From contig JAQXJB010000053.1 in assembly GCA_029008095.1 (NCBI GenBank), positions 1 to 41,504 on the forward strand: a stretch of 41,504 nucleotides of DNA, read 5' to 3'. The position numbers were made by a program, and so were the translations under genes. The notes below the pieces were generated by a model. That model was not told the origin of the DNA. It saw only the letters and a program-made list of their open reading frames with translations, and ran no database searches. Below are positions 15,872 through 22,169 of the stretch, piece after piece (within the stretch, counting starts at the first letter, position 1; each line of letters begins with the position of its first letter). This DNA comes from Clostridiales bacterium. Lineage in GTDB: Bacteria; Bacillota; Clostridia; Oscillospirales; Oscillospiraceae.

Positions 15872-16672
15872 ATGAAAATTCTTGTTACTGTTAAGCAGGT
15901 TCCCGATACCTCCGGAAAGGTTGCTGTCAATCCCGATGGTACTCTGAACCGTGCCTCCATGCAGACCATTATCAATCCTGACGATATGAACGCTATCGAG
16001 GCTGCTCTCGCCCTGAAGGACGAGCTCGGCTGCAAGGTCGTTGCCGTTACCATGGGCCCCATGACCGCAGAGGGAATGCTCCGCGAACTCATGGCTATGG
16101 GCGTTGACGAGGGCCTGCTGATCTCCGGCCGTGAGTTCGGCGGTTCCGATACTTATGCTACTTCCCAGATCGTTGCTGCCGGTCTCGACACCTACGGCAT
16201 CGATGAGGATGACATCATCTTCGCCGGCCGCCAGGCTATCGACGGTGATACCGCTCAGGTTGGCCCCCAGATCGCTGAGAAGCTGCATCTGCCCCAGGTC
16301 ACCTATGCCGGTGAGGTCAAGAAGGAGGGCAACACCCTCTATGTCAAGCGCATGCTCGAGGATGGCTATATGACCGTTAAGGTTCAGACTCCCTGCGTTA
16401 TCACCTGCATCAAGGAACTCAACACTCCCCGTTATATGACCGTTCTCGGCACCGAGGAGTGCTATGATAAGCCCATCACCATCATGGATTATCCCGCTCT
16501 CCAGAACCATCCCCTCATCGACCCCACCACCATCGGTCTGAAGGGTTCTCCCACCAACATCTTCAAGTCCTTCACTCCTCCCATGAAGGGTGTCGGCCAG
16601 ATGCTCGAGGGCGACGGCAAGGAGACCACTGACAAGCTGGCCGGCATTCTCGCCGCCAAGCACATCATCTAA
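15872..16672 (+). CDS. etfB: Electron transfer flavoprotein beta subunit
   Basis: Partner of EtfA, carrying electrons between NADH/ferredoxin and butyryl-CoA dehydrogenase. 266 residues. Seen: MKILVTVKQVPDTSGKV at the N-terminus, NPDDMNAIEAALALKDELG, VTMGPMTAEGMLRELMAMG, and DEDDIIFAGRQAIDGDTAQVGPQIAE, the nucleotide-binding loop conserved in EtfB. In bifurcating EtfB this loop binds FAD in place of AMP. Association with bcd suggests, without proving, the bifurcating type. It lies 18 nt after bcd with AAGGAGGG upstream. Confidence 0.95.
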   Translation: MKILVTVKQVPDTSGKVAVNPDGTLNRASMQTIINPDDMNAIEAALALKDELGCKVVAVTMGPMTAEGMLRELMAMGVDEGLLISGREFGGSDTYATSQIVAAGLDTYGIDEDDIIFAGRQAIDGDTAQVGPQIAEKLHLPQVTYAGEVKKEGNTLYVKRMLEDGYMTVKVQTPCVITCIKELNTPRYMTVLGTEECYDKPITIMDYPALQNHPLIDPTTIGLKGSPTNIFKSFTPPMKGVGQMLEGDGKETTDKLAGILAAKHII

Positions 16673-16690
16673 GAGAAGGGAGAAACAGAA

Positions 16691-17812
16691 ATGGCTAACA
16701 ATTTCAATAGTGCTGATATCGGTGCATTTAAGAATGTATGGGTATTCTGCGAGCAGCGCCAGGACAGCATGATGCCCACTTCTTACGAGCTCATCTCTGA
16801 GGGCCGCAAGCTGGCCGACGAGCTGGGCGTAGAGCTCTGCGGTATCCTGATAGGCGACAACGTTGACGGTCTTGCAAAGGATCTCGGCGGCTACGGCGCT
16901 GACAAAGTTTATGTATATAACAGCCCCCTGCTGAAGGACTATACCACTGACGGTTACACCAAGGTTATCTGCGACGCTGTTGAGGAGTTCAAGCCCGAGA
17001 TTCTTCTCGTCGGCGCTTCCAACATCGGCCGTGACCTCGCTCCCCGTGTGGCTGCCAGACTGCACACCGGTCTTTGCGCGGACTGCACTCACCTCGATGT
17101 TGACCTGAACGGTTACATTGAGTTCCTCAAGACCGGTTCTTCTCTGGATATCGAGGGAACCAAGTTCGAGAGCAAGCTCTTCGACGTTAACACCAACCTG
17201 AAGATGACTCGTCCCGCTTTCGGCGGTCACCTGATGGCTACCATCGTTTGCCCCCGTTTCCGTCCCGCTATGGCTACCGTTCGTCCCGGCGTTATGAAGA
17301 AGCGCCCCTATGACGAGGCCAAGGCAAACGCTGTTGAGATCCTGCATCCCGAGTTTACTCTGACCGCTGAGGACATCAAGACTGAGGTTCTCGAGGTCGT
17401 CAAGTCCGCTAAGAAGCTGGTTGACCTCATTGGTGCAGATATCATCGTTTCCGTTGGCGCAGGTATCTCCAAGGATGTTGAGGCCGGTCTCAAGCTGGCT
17501 CAGGAGCTGGCTGACGAGCTGGGCGGCGTTGTCGGCGCTTCCCGTGCTGCCGTTGATGCTGGCTGGATCACCGCTGACCATCAGGTAGGCCAGACAGGTA
17601 AGACCGTTCATCCCAAGGTTTACGTTGCTCTCGGTATTTCCGGCGCTATCCAGCACAAGGCCGGTATGCAGGATTCTGAGCTGATCATTGCTGTAAACAA
17701 GGCTGAGAATGCTCCTATATTCGAGATTGCCGATTATGGCATCTGCGGCGACCTCTTCAAGGTCGTACCCCTGCTCATCGATTCTATTCGCGCTGAGAAG
17801 GCTGCGAAGTAA
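16691..17812 (+). CDS. etfA: Electron transfer flavoprotein alpha subunit
   Basis: FAD-binding subunit of the ETF heterodimer. 373 residues, a little longer than many EtfA (about 330) through N-terminal and central extensions. The C-terminal FAD domain shows VGASRAAVDAGWI, VGQTGKTVHPKVYVALGISGAIQH and IIAVNKAENAPIFEIADYGICGD, all diagnostic of EtfA. The N-terminal half is the EtfAB alpha/beta fold (VWVFCEQRQDS, LVGASNIGRDLAPRVAARL). It begins 18 nt after etfB with AGAAGGGAG upstream, is the last gene of the operon and is followed by a strong terminator. No ferredoxin or Rnf genes are in the window. Confidence 0.95.
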   Translation: MANNFNSADIGAFKNVWVFCEQRQDSMMPTSYELISEGRKLADELGVELCGILIGDNVDGLAKDLGGYGADKVYVYNSPLLKDYTTDGYTKVICDAVEEFKPEILLVGASNIGRDLAPRVAARLHTGLCADCTHLDVDLNGYIEFLKTGSSLDIEGTKFESKLFDVNTNLKMTRPAFGGHLMATIVCPRFRPAMATVRPGVMKKRPYDEAKANAVEILHPEFTLTAEDIKTEVLEVVKSAKKLVDLIGADIIVSVGAGISKDVEAGLKLAQELADELGGVVGASRAAVDAGWITADHQVGQTGKTVHPKVYVALGISGAIQHKAGMQDSELIIAVNKAENAPIFEIADYGICGDLFKVVPLLIDSIRAEKAAK

Positions 17813-17828
17813 TAAACTCCATATTACA

Positions 17829-17864
17829 GCGAAAACCCCTGCTCTGCGGAGCAGGGGTTTTCGC
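17829..17864. terminator. Strong terminator after etfA (convergent with the methyltransferase gene)
   Basis: Perfect 16-bp stem (17829-17844 with 17849-17864), tetraloop TGCG, with AAAA/TTTT inside the stem. It lies between convergent transcripts. Confidence 0.8.
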
Positions 17865-17921
17865 GCGCCAAAGGGTAAGTATAAAAAGTCTGATATCCAG
17901 AAAACCGTTATTGATTTGAAG

Positions 17922-18710
17922 TCAATCCTTGCGGAAAATATCCAATGTATGATTGGAATAGCCGGTCATATCCTGCCGCTCGCAGATCGCAAGGTGATAT
18001 TTCAGAAAAAGCTCATATGTAGCCTCATCCATTTCCGCAAGCTGCGGGCGCATATAATTGGAGTAACCGTCAGTGGCAACATAGTGAAGCTGCGTAACGG
18101 AAAATTTTTCTCGGAGCGCGTCTATATCCTCTTTGCGGTAAAACTCAAAAATATCCCGGGGCTTGGAAAACGTCCTGAATGTTTCGGTGTCGAGCATGCC
18201 TTTAGCAATGATGTTGTGTATTTCGCCCCGAAGAAAACCATAGGTTATGATTGCCGCGTCGCACATGCAGTAGGCCGAGTAGATGATGCCGCCCTTTTTG
18301 GTGACTCGGATAGCCTCAGCCAGCGCCTTGTGCTTATCTTCCTCTGTGAACAGGTGATACATCGGCCCTAGCAGCAAAGTGATATCATAGCGGTCGCTCT
18401 CAAATGATGACAAATCTGCGGCGTTGCCCTGAGTTATCATGACCGCTTCTCCCGGCTGTGTGTTCTTCTTGAAAAGCTCAATGTTGTGCTCCAGCAGTTC
18501 AACAGCGTCAACCTGATAACCACGGCGGGCGAGTGCGTGACTGTACCGGCCGGTGGCGGCGCCTATCTCCAAAATACGCATACCGGGACGTAAATATTTG
18601 TCGATATATTTCATCGTGGTGATGTATTCCACCATACCGCGCCGTGTGTTGAGCCGGTTGTCCTCATCATAGTTTTCATAATAGCTTGCCAGATATTCCC
18701 TTGTATTCAT
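17922..18710 (-). CDS. Class I SAM-dependent methyltransferase under leader/attenuator control
   Basis: 262 residues. Rossmann methyltransferase domain with motif I ILEIGAATGRYSHAL (residues 46-60), acidic motif II (VDAVEL, about 67-72), and YDITLLLGPMYHLF (motif IV). The C-terminal 110 residues (FLRGEIHNIIAKG, KPRDIFEFYRKEDI, YSNYMRPQLAEMDE) are probably the substrate cap. Substrate unknown; the fold is that of Methyltransf_11/25 small-molecule or RNA enzymes and does not show the Erm rRNA dimethylase pattern. Strong AAGGAGG 8 nt before ATG 18710. Upstream on the same strand lie, in order, a consensus promoter, a 35-codon leader ORF and a hairpin terminator ending 20 nt before the start codon. 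This predicts expression only when the leader is not translated normally, as with drug-inducible resistance genes. Monocistronic. Confidence 0.9.
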   Translation of the reverse strand: MNTREYLASYYENYDEDNRLNTRRGMVEYITTMKYIDKYLRPGMRILEIGAATGRYSHALARRGYQVDAVELLEHNIELFKKNTQPGEAVMITQGNAADLSSFESDRYDITLLLGPMYHLFTEEDKHKALAEAIRVTKKGGIIYSAYCMCDAAIITYGFLRGEIHNIIAKGMLDTETFRTFSKPRDIFEFYRKEDIDALREKFSVTQLHYVATDGYSNYMRPQLAEMDEATYELFLKYHLAICERQDMTGYSNHTLDIFRKD

Positions 18711-18729
18711 ATTAAGTCCTCCTTAAAAT

Positions 18730-18772
18730 AATAAAAAACAGTGCAGGCTATAAGAAATAGCTTGCACTGTTT
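18730..18772 (-). terminator. Transcription attenuator hairpin before the methyltransferase gene
   Basis: Minus-strand 16-bp stem with one A-C mismatch (18772-18757 with 18751-18736), 5-nt loop, then TTTATTATTTT running into the methyltransferase ribosome site. The ascending arm segment CAGTGCAAGC (18769-18760) can pair instead with GCTTGCATTG (18828-18819) inside the leader ORF: 10 bp, one G-U. Terminator and antiterminator are therefore mutually exclusive. Confidence 0.8.
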
Positions 18773-18798
18773 GCTTCTTAGCGATAAAAACAGGGAGA

Positions 18799-18906
18799 TT
18801 ACCTTGATAAGGGTATAGCAATGCAAGCCCGCTCCTCACTCCAAGGCATAGTAGGGACGGACTCCATAACGACGGCGTTATTAAAGCGGTCGATACGGTT
18901 CAGCAT
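18799..18906 (-). CDS. 35-residue leader peptide of the methyltransferase attenuator
   Basis: Short ORF from ATG at 18906 to TAA at 18801-18799, preceded by GGAGA 7 nt upstream and lying 30 nt before the terminator's ascending arm. The peptide begins MLNRIDRFNNAVV and ends CIAIPLSR. It has one Trp (22) and two Pro-containing stretches but no run of one amino acid, so amino-acid-starvation control is unlikely. Codons 27-30 (Ala-Cys-Ile-Ala) contain the antiterminator strand. A longer in-frame reading to 19011 is excluded because it would run through the promoter. I infer a sensor of ribosome stalling, as in the leaders of inducible erm and ABC-F genes. No homologue is recognised. Confidence 0.65.
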   Translation of the reverse strand: MLNRIDRFNNAVVMESVPTMPWSEERACIAIPLSR

Positions 18907-18933
18907 TGTTTCATCTCCACAATAGTTTGAAAC

Positions 18934-18962
18934 ATTATAATACCAAAAATAGCATATGTCAA
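18934..18962 (-). promoter_or_regulatory. Perfect-consensus sigma-A promoter of leader ORF/methyltransferase
   Basis: Minus strand TTGACA (18962-18957), exactly 17 nt, TATAAT (18939-18934): a full consensus promoter. Such strength before a terminator fits an attenuation-controlled gene. Confidence 0.9.
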
Positions 18963-19046
18963 GCTTTGCTCTTTGTCCGGCTGCTTCCCGCATTTCCGTT
19001 TTAAAGCGCATCTAATACTTGCAGTACATTTTGAAACAAACAGTTG

Positions 19047-19075
19047 TTGATTTTGAATGAGATCGGGTATATAAT
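19047..19075 (+). promoter_or_regulatory. sigma-A promoter of the flavin reductase-rubredoxin gene
   Basis: TTGATT (19047-19052), 17 nt, TATAAT (19070-19075), 43 nt before the start codon. Confidence 0.8.
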
Positions 19076-19118
19076 CAGAAAAAAAGAAGCATGATTTAAC
19101 ACGGAAGGAGAAAAAGCA

Positions 19119-19727
19119 ATGGCAAGCAAAGCAACTTATAATCTTACATATGGCCTTTTCGTTATCACCGCAAAAGACGGGGAGAAGGATAACGGCTGCA
19201 TAACAAACACAGTAGGACAGGTCACTACATCACCCAACCGTATCACATTGGCGGTGAATAAGGGTAATTTCACTCACGATATGATAGTAAAAACCGGCGC
19301 TTTCAACGCGTCCATACTCTCTCAGGCCGCAAGCTTTGATATATTCAAAAACTTTGGTTTTCAGAGCGGCCGTGACGTTGATAAGTTCGCCGGGTTCGGT
19401 GATGTAGTTCGCTCCGAGAACGGCCTTTATTACATCACTAAGGGCGCGAATTCCTTCATTTCCGCCTCCGTGGTGAATAGCTGGGATGTTGGCACACATA
19501 CGCTCTTCCTCGCCGATGTTACGGAGCAGGGCGTTCTCAACGGCGTGCCCTCCATGAGCTATGAGTATTATCAAAGCTATGTGAAGCCGCTGCCCAAGAA
19601 AGCGACAAAGACCGTATGGCGCTGCAAGGTCTGCGGCTATGAGTATGAGGGAGAGACGCTGCCGGCAGATTTTGTCTGCCCGATTTGCAAGCACGGCGCG
19701 GAAGATTTCGAGAAGATCGAGGCATAA
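19119..19727 (+). CDS. Flavin reductase-rubredoxin fusion (high molecular weight rubredoxin type)
   Basis: 202 residues. Residues 1-150 are a flavin-reductase-like FMN domain (LTYGLFVITAKDG, GCITNTVGQVTTSPNRITLAVNKGNFTHDMI, SILSQAA). Residues about 165-202 are a rubredoxin with two Cys pairs, CKVCGYEYEG and CPICKHG, binding one iron. This is the architecture of Hrb from Moorella and relatives, which passes electrons from NADH to flavodiiron NO/O2 reductases. No flavodiiron protein gene is in the window, so the acceptor is elsewhere. ATG at 19119 has GGAAGGAG about 7 nt upstream. Monocistronic, transcribed away from the methyltransferase. A role in oxygen or nitric oxide defence of a strict anaerobe is inferred from the family. 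Confidence 0.92.
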   Translation: MASKATYNLTYGLFVITAKDGEKDNGCITNTVGQVTTSPNRITLAVNKGNFTHDMIVKTGAFNASILSQAASFDIFKNFGFQSGRDVDKFAGFGDVVRSENGLYYITKGANSFISASVVNSWDVGTHTLFLADVTEQGVLNGVPSMSYEYYQSYVKPLPKKATKTVWRCKVCGYEYEGETLPADFVCPICKHGAEDFEKIEA

Positions 19728-19740
19728 TATGATGCGGCAG

Positions 19741-19764
19741 GGCGGGAGCTTTTTGGCTCCCGCC
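19741..19764 (+). terminator. Probable terminator after the rubredoxin fusion
   Basis: Perfect 9-bp GC-rich stem (GGCGGGAGC, 19741-19749, with 19756-19764), T-rich 6-nt loop. There is no T run behind it, so efficiency is uncertain. Confidence 0.5.
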
Positions 19765-19813
19765 GCCGCTTCTGATGGATTTATAAGTTTTTATGGAAAA
19801 TGCAAAAAAACCA

Positions 19814-19841
19814 TTGACAAATCAGGAAAATTGAGTATAAT
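19814..19841 (+). promoter_or_regulatory. Consensus promoter of tRNA-Gln
   Basis: TTGACA (19814-19819), 16 nt, TATAAT (19836-19841), 31 nt before the tRNA. Confidence 0.9.
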
Positions 19842-19872
19842 AATCAATGTTGCAGCGATAAACGCTCGATGT

Positions 19873-19946
19873 AGCGGAGTTGTGTAAGGGTAGCACAGCG
19901 GACTCTGACTCCGTATGTGAGGGTTCGAATCCTTCCTCCGCTGCCA
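19873..19946 (+). tRNA. tRNA-Gln (anticodon CTG)
   Basis: 74-nt cloverleaf including encoded CCA. Acceptor AGCGGAG/CTCCGCT, D arm GTG..GGGTAG..CAC, anticodon stem CGGA/TCCG with loop CTCTGAC (anticodon CTG, reading CAG), T arm GAGGG-TTCGAAT-CCTTC, discriminator G. It has its own consensus promoter and terminator. Confidence 0.95.
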
Positions 19947-19985
19947 TAAAATCGGCAATCTTCAACAGAAGATTGCCGATTTTAT
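19946..19985 (+). terminator. Terminator after tRNA-Gln
   Basis: Perfect 17-bp stem (19946-19962 with 19969-19985), 6-nt loop, ending in TTTTATTTAT. The remaining 19986-20208 up to spoVT is AT-rich; I see no convincing sigma-G promoter in it. Confidence 0.85.
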
Positions 19986-20208
19986 TTATGATCGCTTCCC
20001 TGAAAATCTTGGGTGCTTTTTGAATGTAATATGTAACGGGAAACATAAAGATGATATGATACTGACAAAAATAAGCGCCCTTCACGCAAAGACAGCCCGT
20101 TTTTTGAGTTTTTAAGGCAGAAATAATTGCCAATGAAAACAAATGGGATAAATTCCTCCTATCAACAAACAATAAGACTGCAAAAAGAAGCAATGGAGGA
20201 ATTAATAT

Positions 20209-20748
20209 ATGAGAGCAACCGGAATCGTTCGCAGAATAGACGATCTTGGCCGCGTAGTTATACCTAAGGAAATAAGAAGAACACTTCGCATTCGCGAGGG
20301 CGACCCCCTTGAGATCTTCACTGAGAAAGACGGGGAAGTAATATTCAAAAAGTATTCGCCAATGGGTGAGCTTTCGGACTTTGCCGGTCAGATATGCGAG
20401 ACCATGCATAAGACGACGAATAAGATAGCCGCCGTTGCGGACAGAGACAGTATCATCTCCGTTTACGGAACGCCCCGCAAGGAACTGGTCGATAAGAGGA
20501 TAAGCCCTGAGCTGGAGCAGATCATGGAGGGGCGCCAGATGTACCAGAAGGAGCCAGGCGATAAGAAGATAAGCGCCGTGGACGGCGTGGATAACGTCTG
20601 GATATCTGTGGCTGTGCCTATCATTTCCGAGGGCGACGTAATGGGCTGCGTGATGTTTCTTTCCGCCGATGAGTCAACTCAGTTCGGTGAGGTTGAGGCA
20701 AAGCTCGCGTCAACTGTTTCCAAATTTCTTGGCAAGCAGATGGAGTAA
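20209..20748 (+). CDS. spoVT: Stage V sporulation protein T (AbrB-type regulator with GAF domain)
   Basis: Late-forespore transcription factor modulating sigma-G-dependent genes and spore properties. 179 residues, matching B. subtilis SpoVT (178). The N-terminal 50 residues are the AbrB swapped-hairpin DNA-binding domain (ATGIVRRIDDLGRVVIPKEIRR, REGDPLEIFTEKDGEVIFKKY). Residues about 55-179 form the GAF-like domain (ICETMHKTTNKIAAVADRDSI, VDNVWISVAVPI). Full-length GAF domain and the KKYSPMGEL junction separate it from AbrB/Abh. TGGAGGAA lies 9 nt before ATG. Monocistronic, followed by a bidirectional terminator. Confidence 0.95.
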   Translation: MRATGIVRRIDDLGRVVIPKEIRRTLRIREGDPLEIFTEKDGEVIFKKYSPMGELSDFAGQICETMHKTTNKIAAVADRDSIISVYGTPRKELVDKRISPELEQIMEGRQMYQKEPGDKKISAVDGVDNVWISVAVPIISEGDVMGCVMFLSADESTQFGEVEAKLASTVSKFLGKQME

Positions 20749-20755
20749 AACATGA

Positions 20756-20805
20756 AAAGTACCGTGCTGTGTCATTCAATGACTGAATGAACTGCACGGT
20801 ACTTT
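20756..20805. terminator. Bidirectional terminator between spoVT and the HAD gene
   Basis: 12-bp perfect outer stem (20756-20767 with 20794-20805) plus an inner TCATTCA/TGAATGA stem, with A/T runs on both sides; convergent genes. Confidence 0.85.
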
Positions 20806-20808
20806 GTT

Positions 20809-21465
20809 TTATCCAAAGATATCGGTTATTATATCGCCCACGCTCTTTACATCAGCGGCAATGTAATCAGCACCGGCGTTGATAAGCTCGTCCTCAGCGC
20901 CGAAGCCGTAAAGCACGCCCACAGAGCGAAGCCGGTTCTTTTTCGCGCCAATGATATCGTGCTTGCGGTCGCCAACCATAACTGCGCACTCTGCGGCGGG
21001 CGAGCCGAGCTTTTCAAGGGCATAGGTGATGACCTCGGCTTTGTCGGTGCGCCTTCCGTCCAGCTCGCTGCCGCATACCTGGGTGAAATACGGCGAGAGC
21101 TCGAAATGCTCGATGATCTGTTTCGTGTATATCTCGGGCTTTGAGGATGCGATGGCCAGGGTGTAGCCGGCGTCCTTGAGCCTGCCAAGAAGGGAGTGTA
21201 TGCCCTCGTATGGCTCGTTTTCAAATATACCCGTCACGGAGAAACGTTCACGGTATTTCTCCACGGCCTCGACAGCCTTTTCTTCGGAGAAGCCGTAGAA
21301 ATCCATAAAGGAATCTGCAAGGGGAGGGCCGATGAATTTCCGCAGGCTGCTGAGGTCGGCAACCTCTATGCCAAAATGCTTCAGGGCATACGCCACAGAG
21401 AGAGTTATTCCGGTTTCGGGATTGGTGACCGTTCCGTCAAGGTCGAAAAGAACGTATTTACCCAT
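20809..21465 (-). CDS. HAD-superfamily phosphatase (Gph/PpaX-like)
   Basis: 218 residues. Motif I FDLDGT (nucleophile Asp8, acid/base Asp10), cap domain of subfamily I (residues about 15-85), motif II IASSKP (about 109-114), motif III Lys in the RTDKAEV region, and motif IV VMVGDRKHDIIGAKK (about 171-185). Gph/PpaX-type enzymes remove phosphate from phosphoglycolate, pyrophosphate or 5'-nucleotides; the substrate cannot be told from sequence. Its ATG overlaps the GatD-like stop by one base (TGATG), so it is translationally coupled as the last gene of the P-ATPase/MurT/GatD operon. A housekeeping role in cleaning up a by-product of that pathway is possible. Confidence 0.88.
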   Translation of the reverse strand: MGKYVLFDLDGTVTNPETGITLSVAYALKHFGIEVADLSSLRKFIGPPLADSFMDFYGFSEEKAVEAVEKYRERFSVTGIFENEPYEGIHSLLGRLKDAGYTLAIASSKPEIYTKQIIEHFELSPYFTQVCGSELDGRRTDKAEVITYALEKLGSPAAECAVMVGDRKHDIIGAKKNRLRSVGVLYGFGAEDELINAGADYIAADVKSVGDIITDIFG

Positions 21466-22169
21466 CAGTCCAGTTTCCTTTCACTGTCCTCAAATTCCTC
21501 AAGGCGGCGCTTGTATGCGTCCATAGAAGCCTCGAAAAAGGCTGGCTTTTCGTTTGCGCCCAAATCTTCCAGAAGGGCTGCGGTGTAAAGAGGATTGAGT
21601 ACCAGGATTGGGCCGAGAAGATAGGTTCCCACGAAGTTGTTTTTTGTAATGCCCTCAAAAGAGCAATCCTTGTTCAGACCACAGCCGCGAAGCACCTTGG
21701 CGAAGCCTGCGCAGTCGCTGCCGGGATAGCTGTGGCTGAAGCGGCTGTTGAAGGCGGTTATCTTCACGCCATCGCGCTCACCCAGGAAAAAGCCGTTATA
21801 TCGGTTTGCCGTATCGGTAACAGAGTGGAAATCCAGAATGTCAAGACATCCGGACTTTACGCCATCGTTCTCAATGTAATGGCCAAAAAGCTCAAAGCTG
21901 TTGCCTGTCATGAGAAAGTGAGTGCCGTTTTCTATAAGCTCCGCCAGCTTGTCCCGGTAAGGCATGAGGCGGTCAAGAGCCAGTATCTGGTGCCGCTCGC
22001 TCATGGGACCCATGTATATAAGAGAAACCTCCCGGGAAGCGAAGGCGGGCGTGTCGTTAAGGCCGGTCTCGACAAATTCGGCGTTTGGCAGAGACTGCTT
22101 AAGATATTTGAAGTTGGCAGAATCACCGAAGAGATTGGCTATTTCGGGGAAGAGATATTCTATGACCAT
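21465..22169 (-). CDS. GatD-like glutamine amidotransferase subunit lacking catalytic Cys and His
   Basis: 234 residues. In canonical MurT/GatD the GatD subunit hydrolyses glutamine and passes ammonia to MurT, which amidates D-Glu of lipid II. This protein has the family's frame: IYMGPMSERHQ in place of the GGGSDREQ loop, HFLMTGNSFELFG for the nucleophile elbow (normally ICGGYQFLG) and GTYLLGPIL for GTYLHGPIL. The nucleophile Cys (S. aureus Cys94) is Thr88 (codon ACA) and the catalytic His (His189) is Leu185 (codon CTC). I checked both codons on the minus strand. Glutaminase activity by the known mechanism should therefore be absent. It overlaps MurT and the HAD gene by one base each, so it is kept in an operon under translational coupling and shows no decay. 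Possible roles: regulatory or structural pseudo-amidotransferase. Confidence 0.85.
   Translation of the reverse strand: MVIEYLFPEIANLFGDSANFKYLKQSLPNAEFVETGLNDTPAFASREVSLIYMGPMSERHQILALDRLMPYRDKLAELIENGTHFLMTGNSFELFGHYIENDGVKSGCLDILDFHSVTDTANRYNGFFLGERDGVKITAFNSRFSHSYPGSDCAGFAKVLRGCGLNKDCSFEGITKNNFVGTYLLGPILVLNPLYTAALLEDLGANEKPAFFEASMDAYKRRLEEFEDSERKLD

Noticed and set aside
14603-17656. A 1017-codon open frame on the minus strand opposite bcd-etfB-etfA
   Set aside because: It is the mirror of genes using few A/T-rich codons. The translation is low-complexity Gly/Ala/Leu/Asp without any family motif, and the plus strand carries three textbook proteins with ribosome sites.
18907-19011. In-frame N-terminal extension of the leader peptide to 70 residues
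   Set aside because: The extension would contain the perfect -35/-10 promoter, and the ribosome site fits ATG 18906.
19986-20208. sigma-G promoter of spoVT
   Set aside because: A TGAATG-17-CATAAAG pair near 20021-20050 is too far from the consensus to list.
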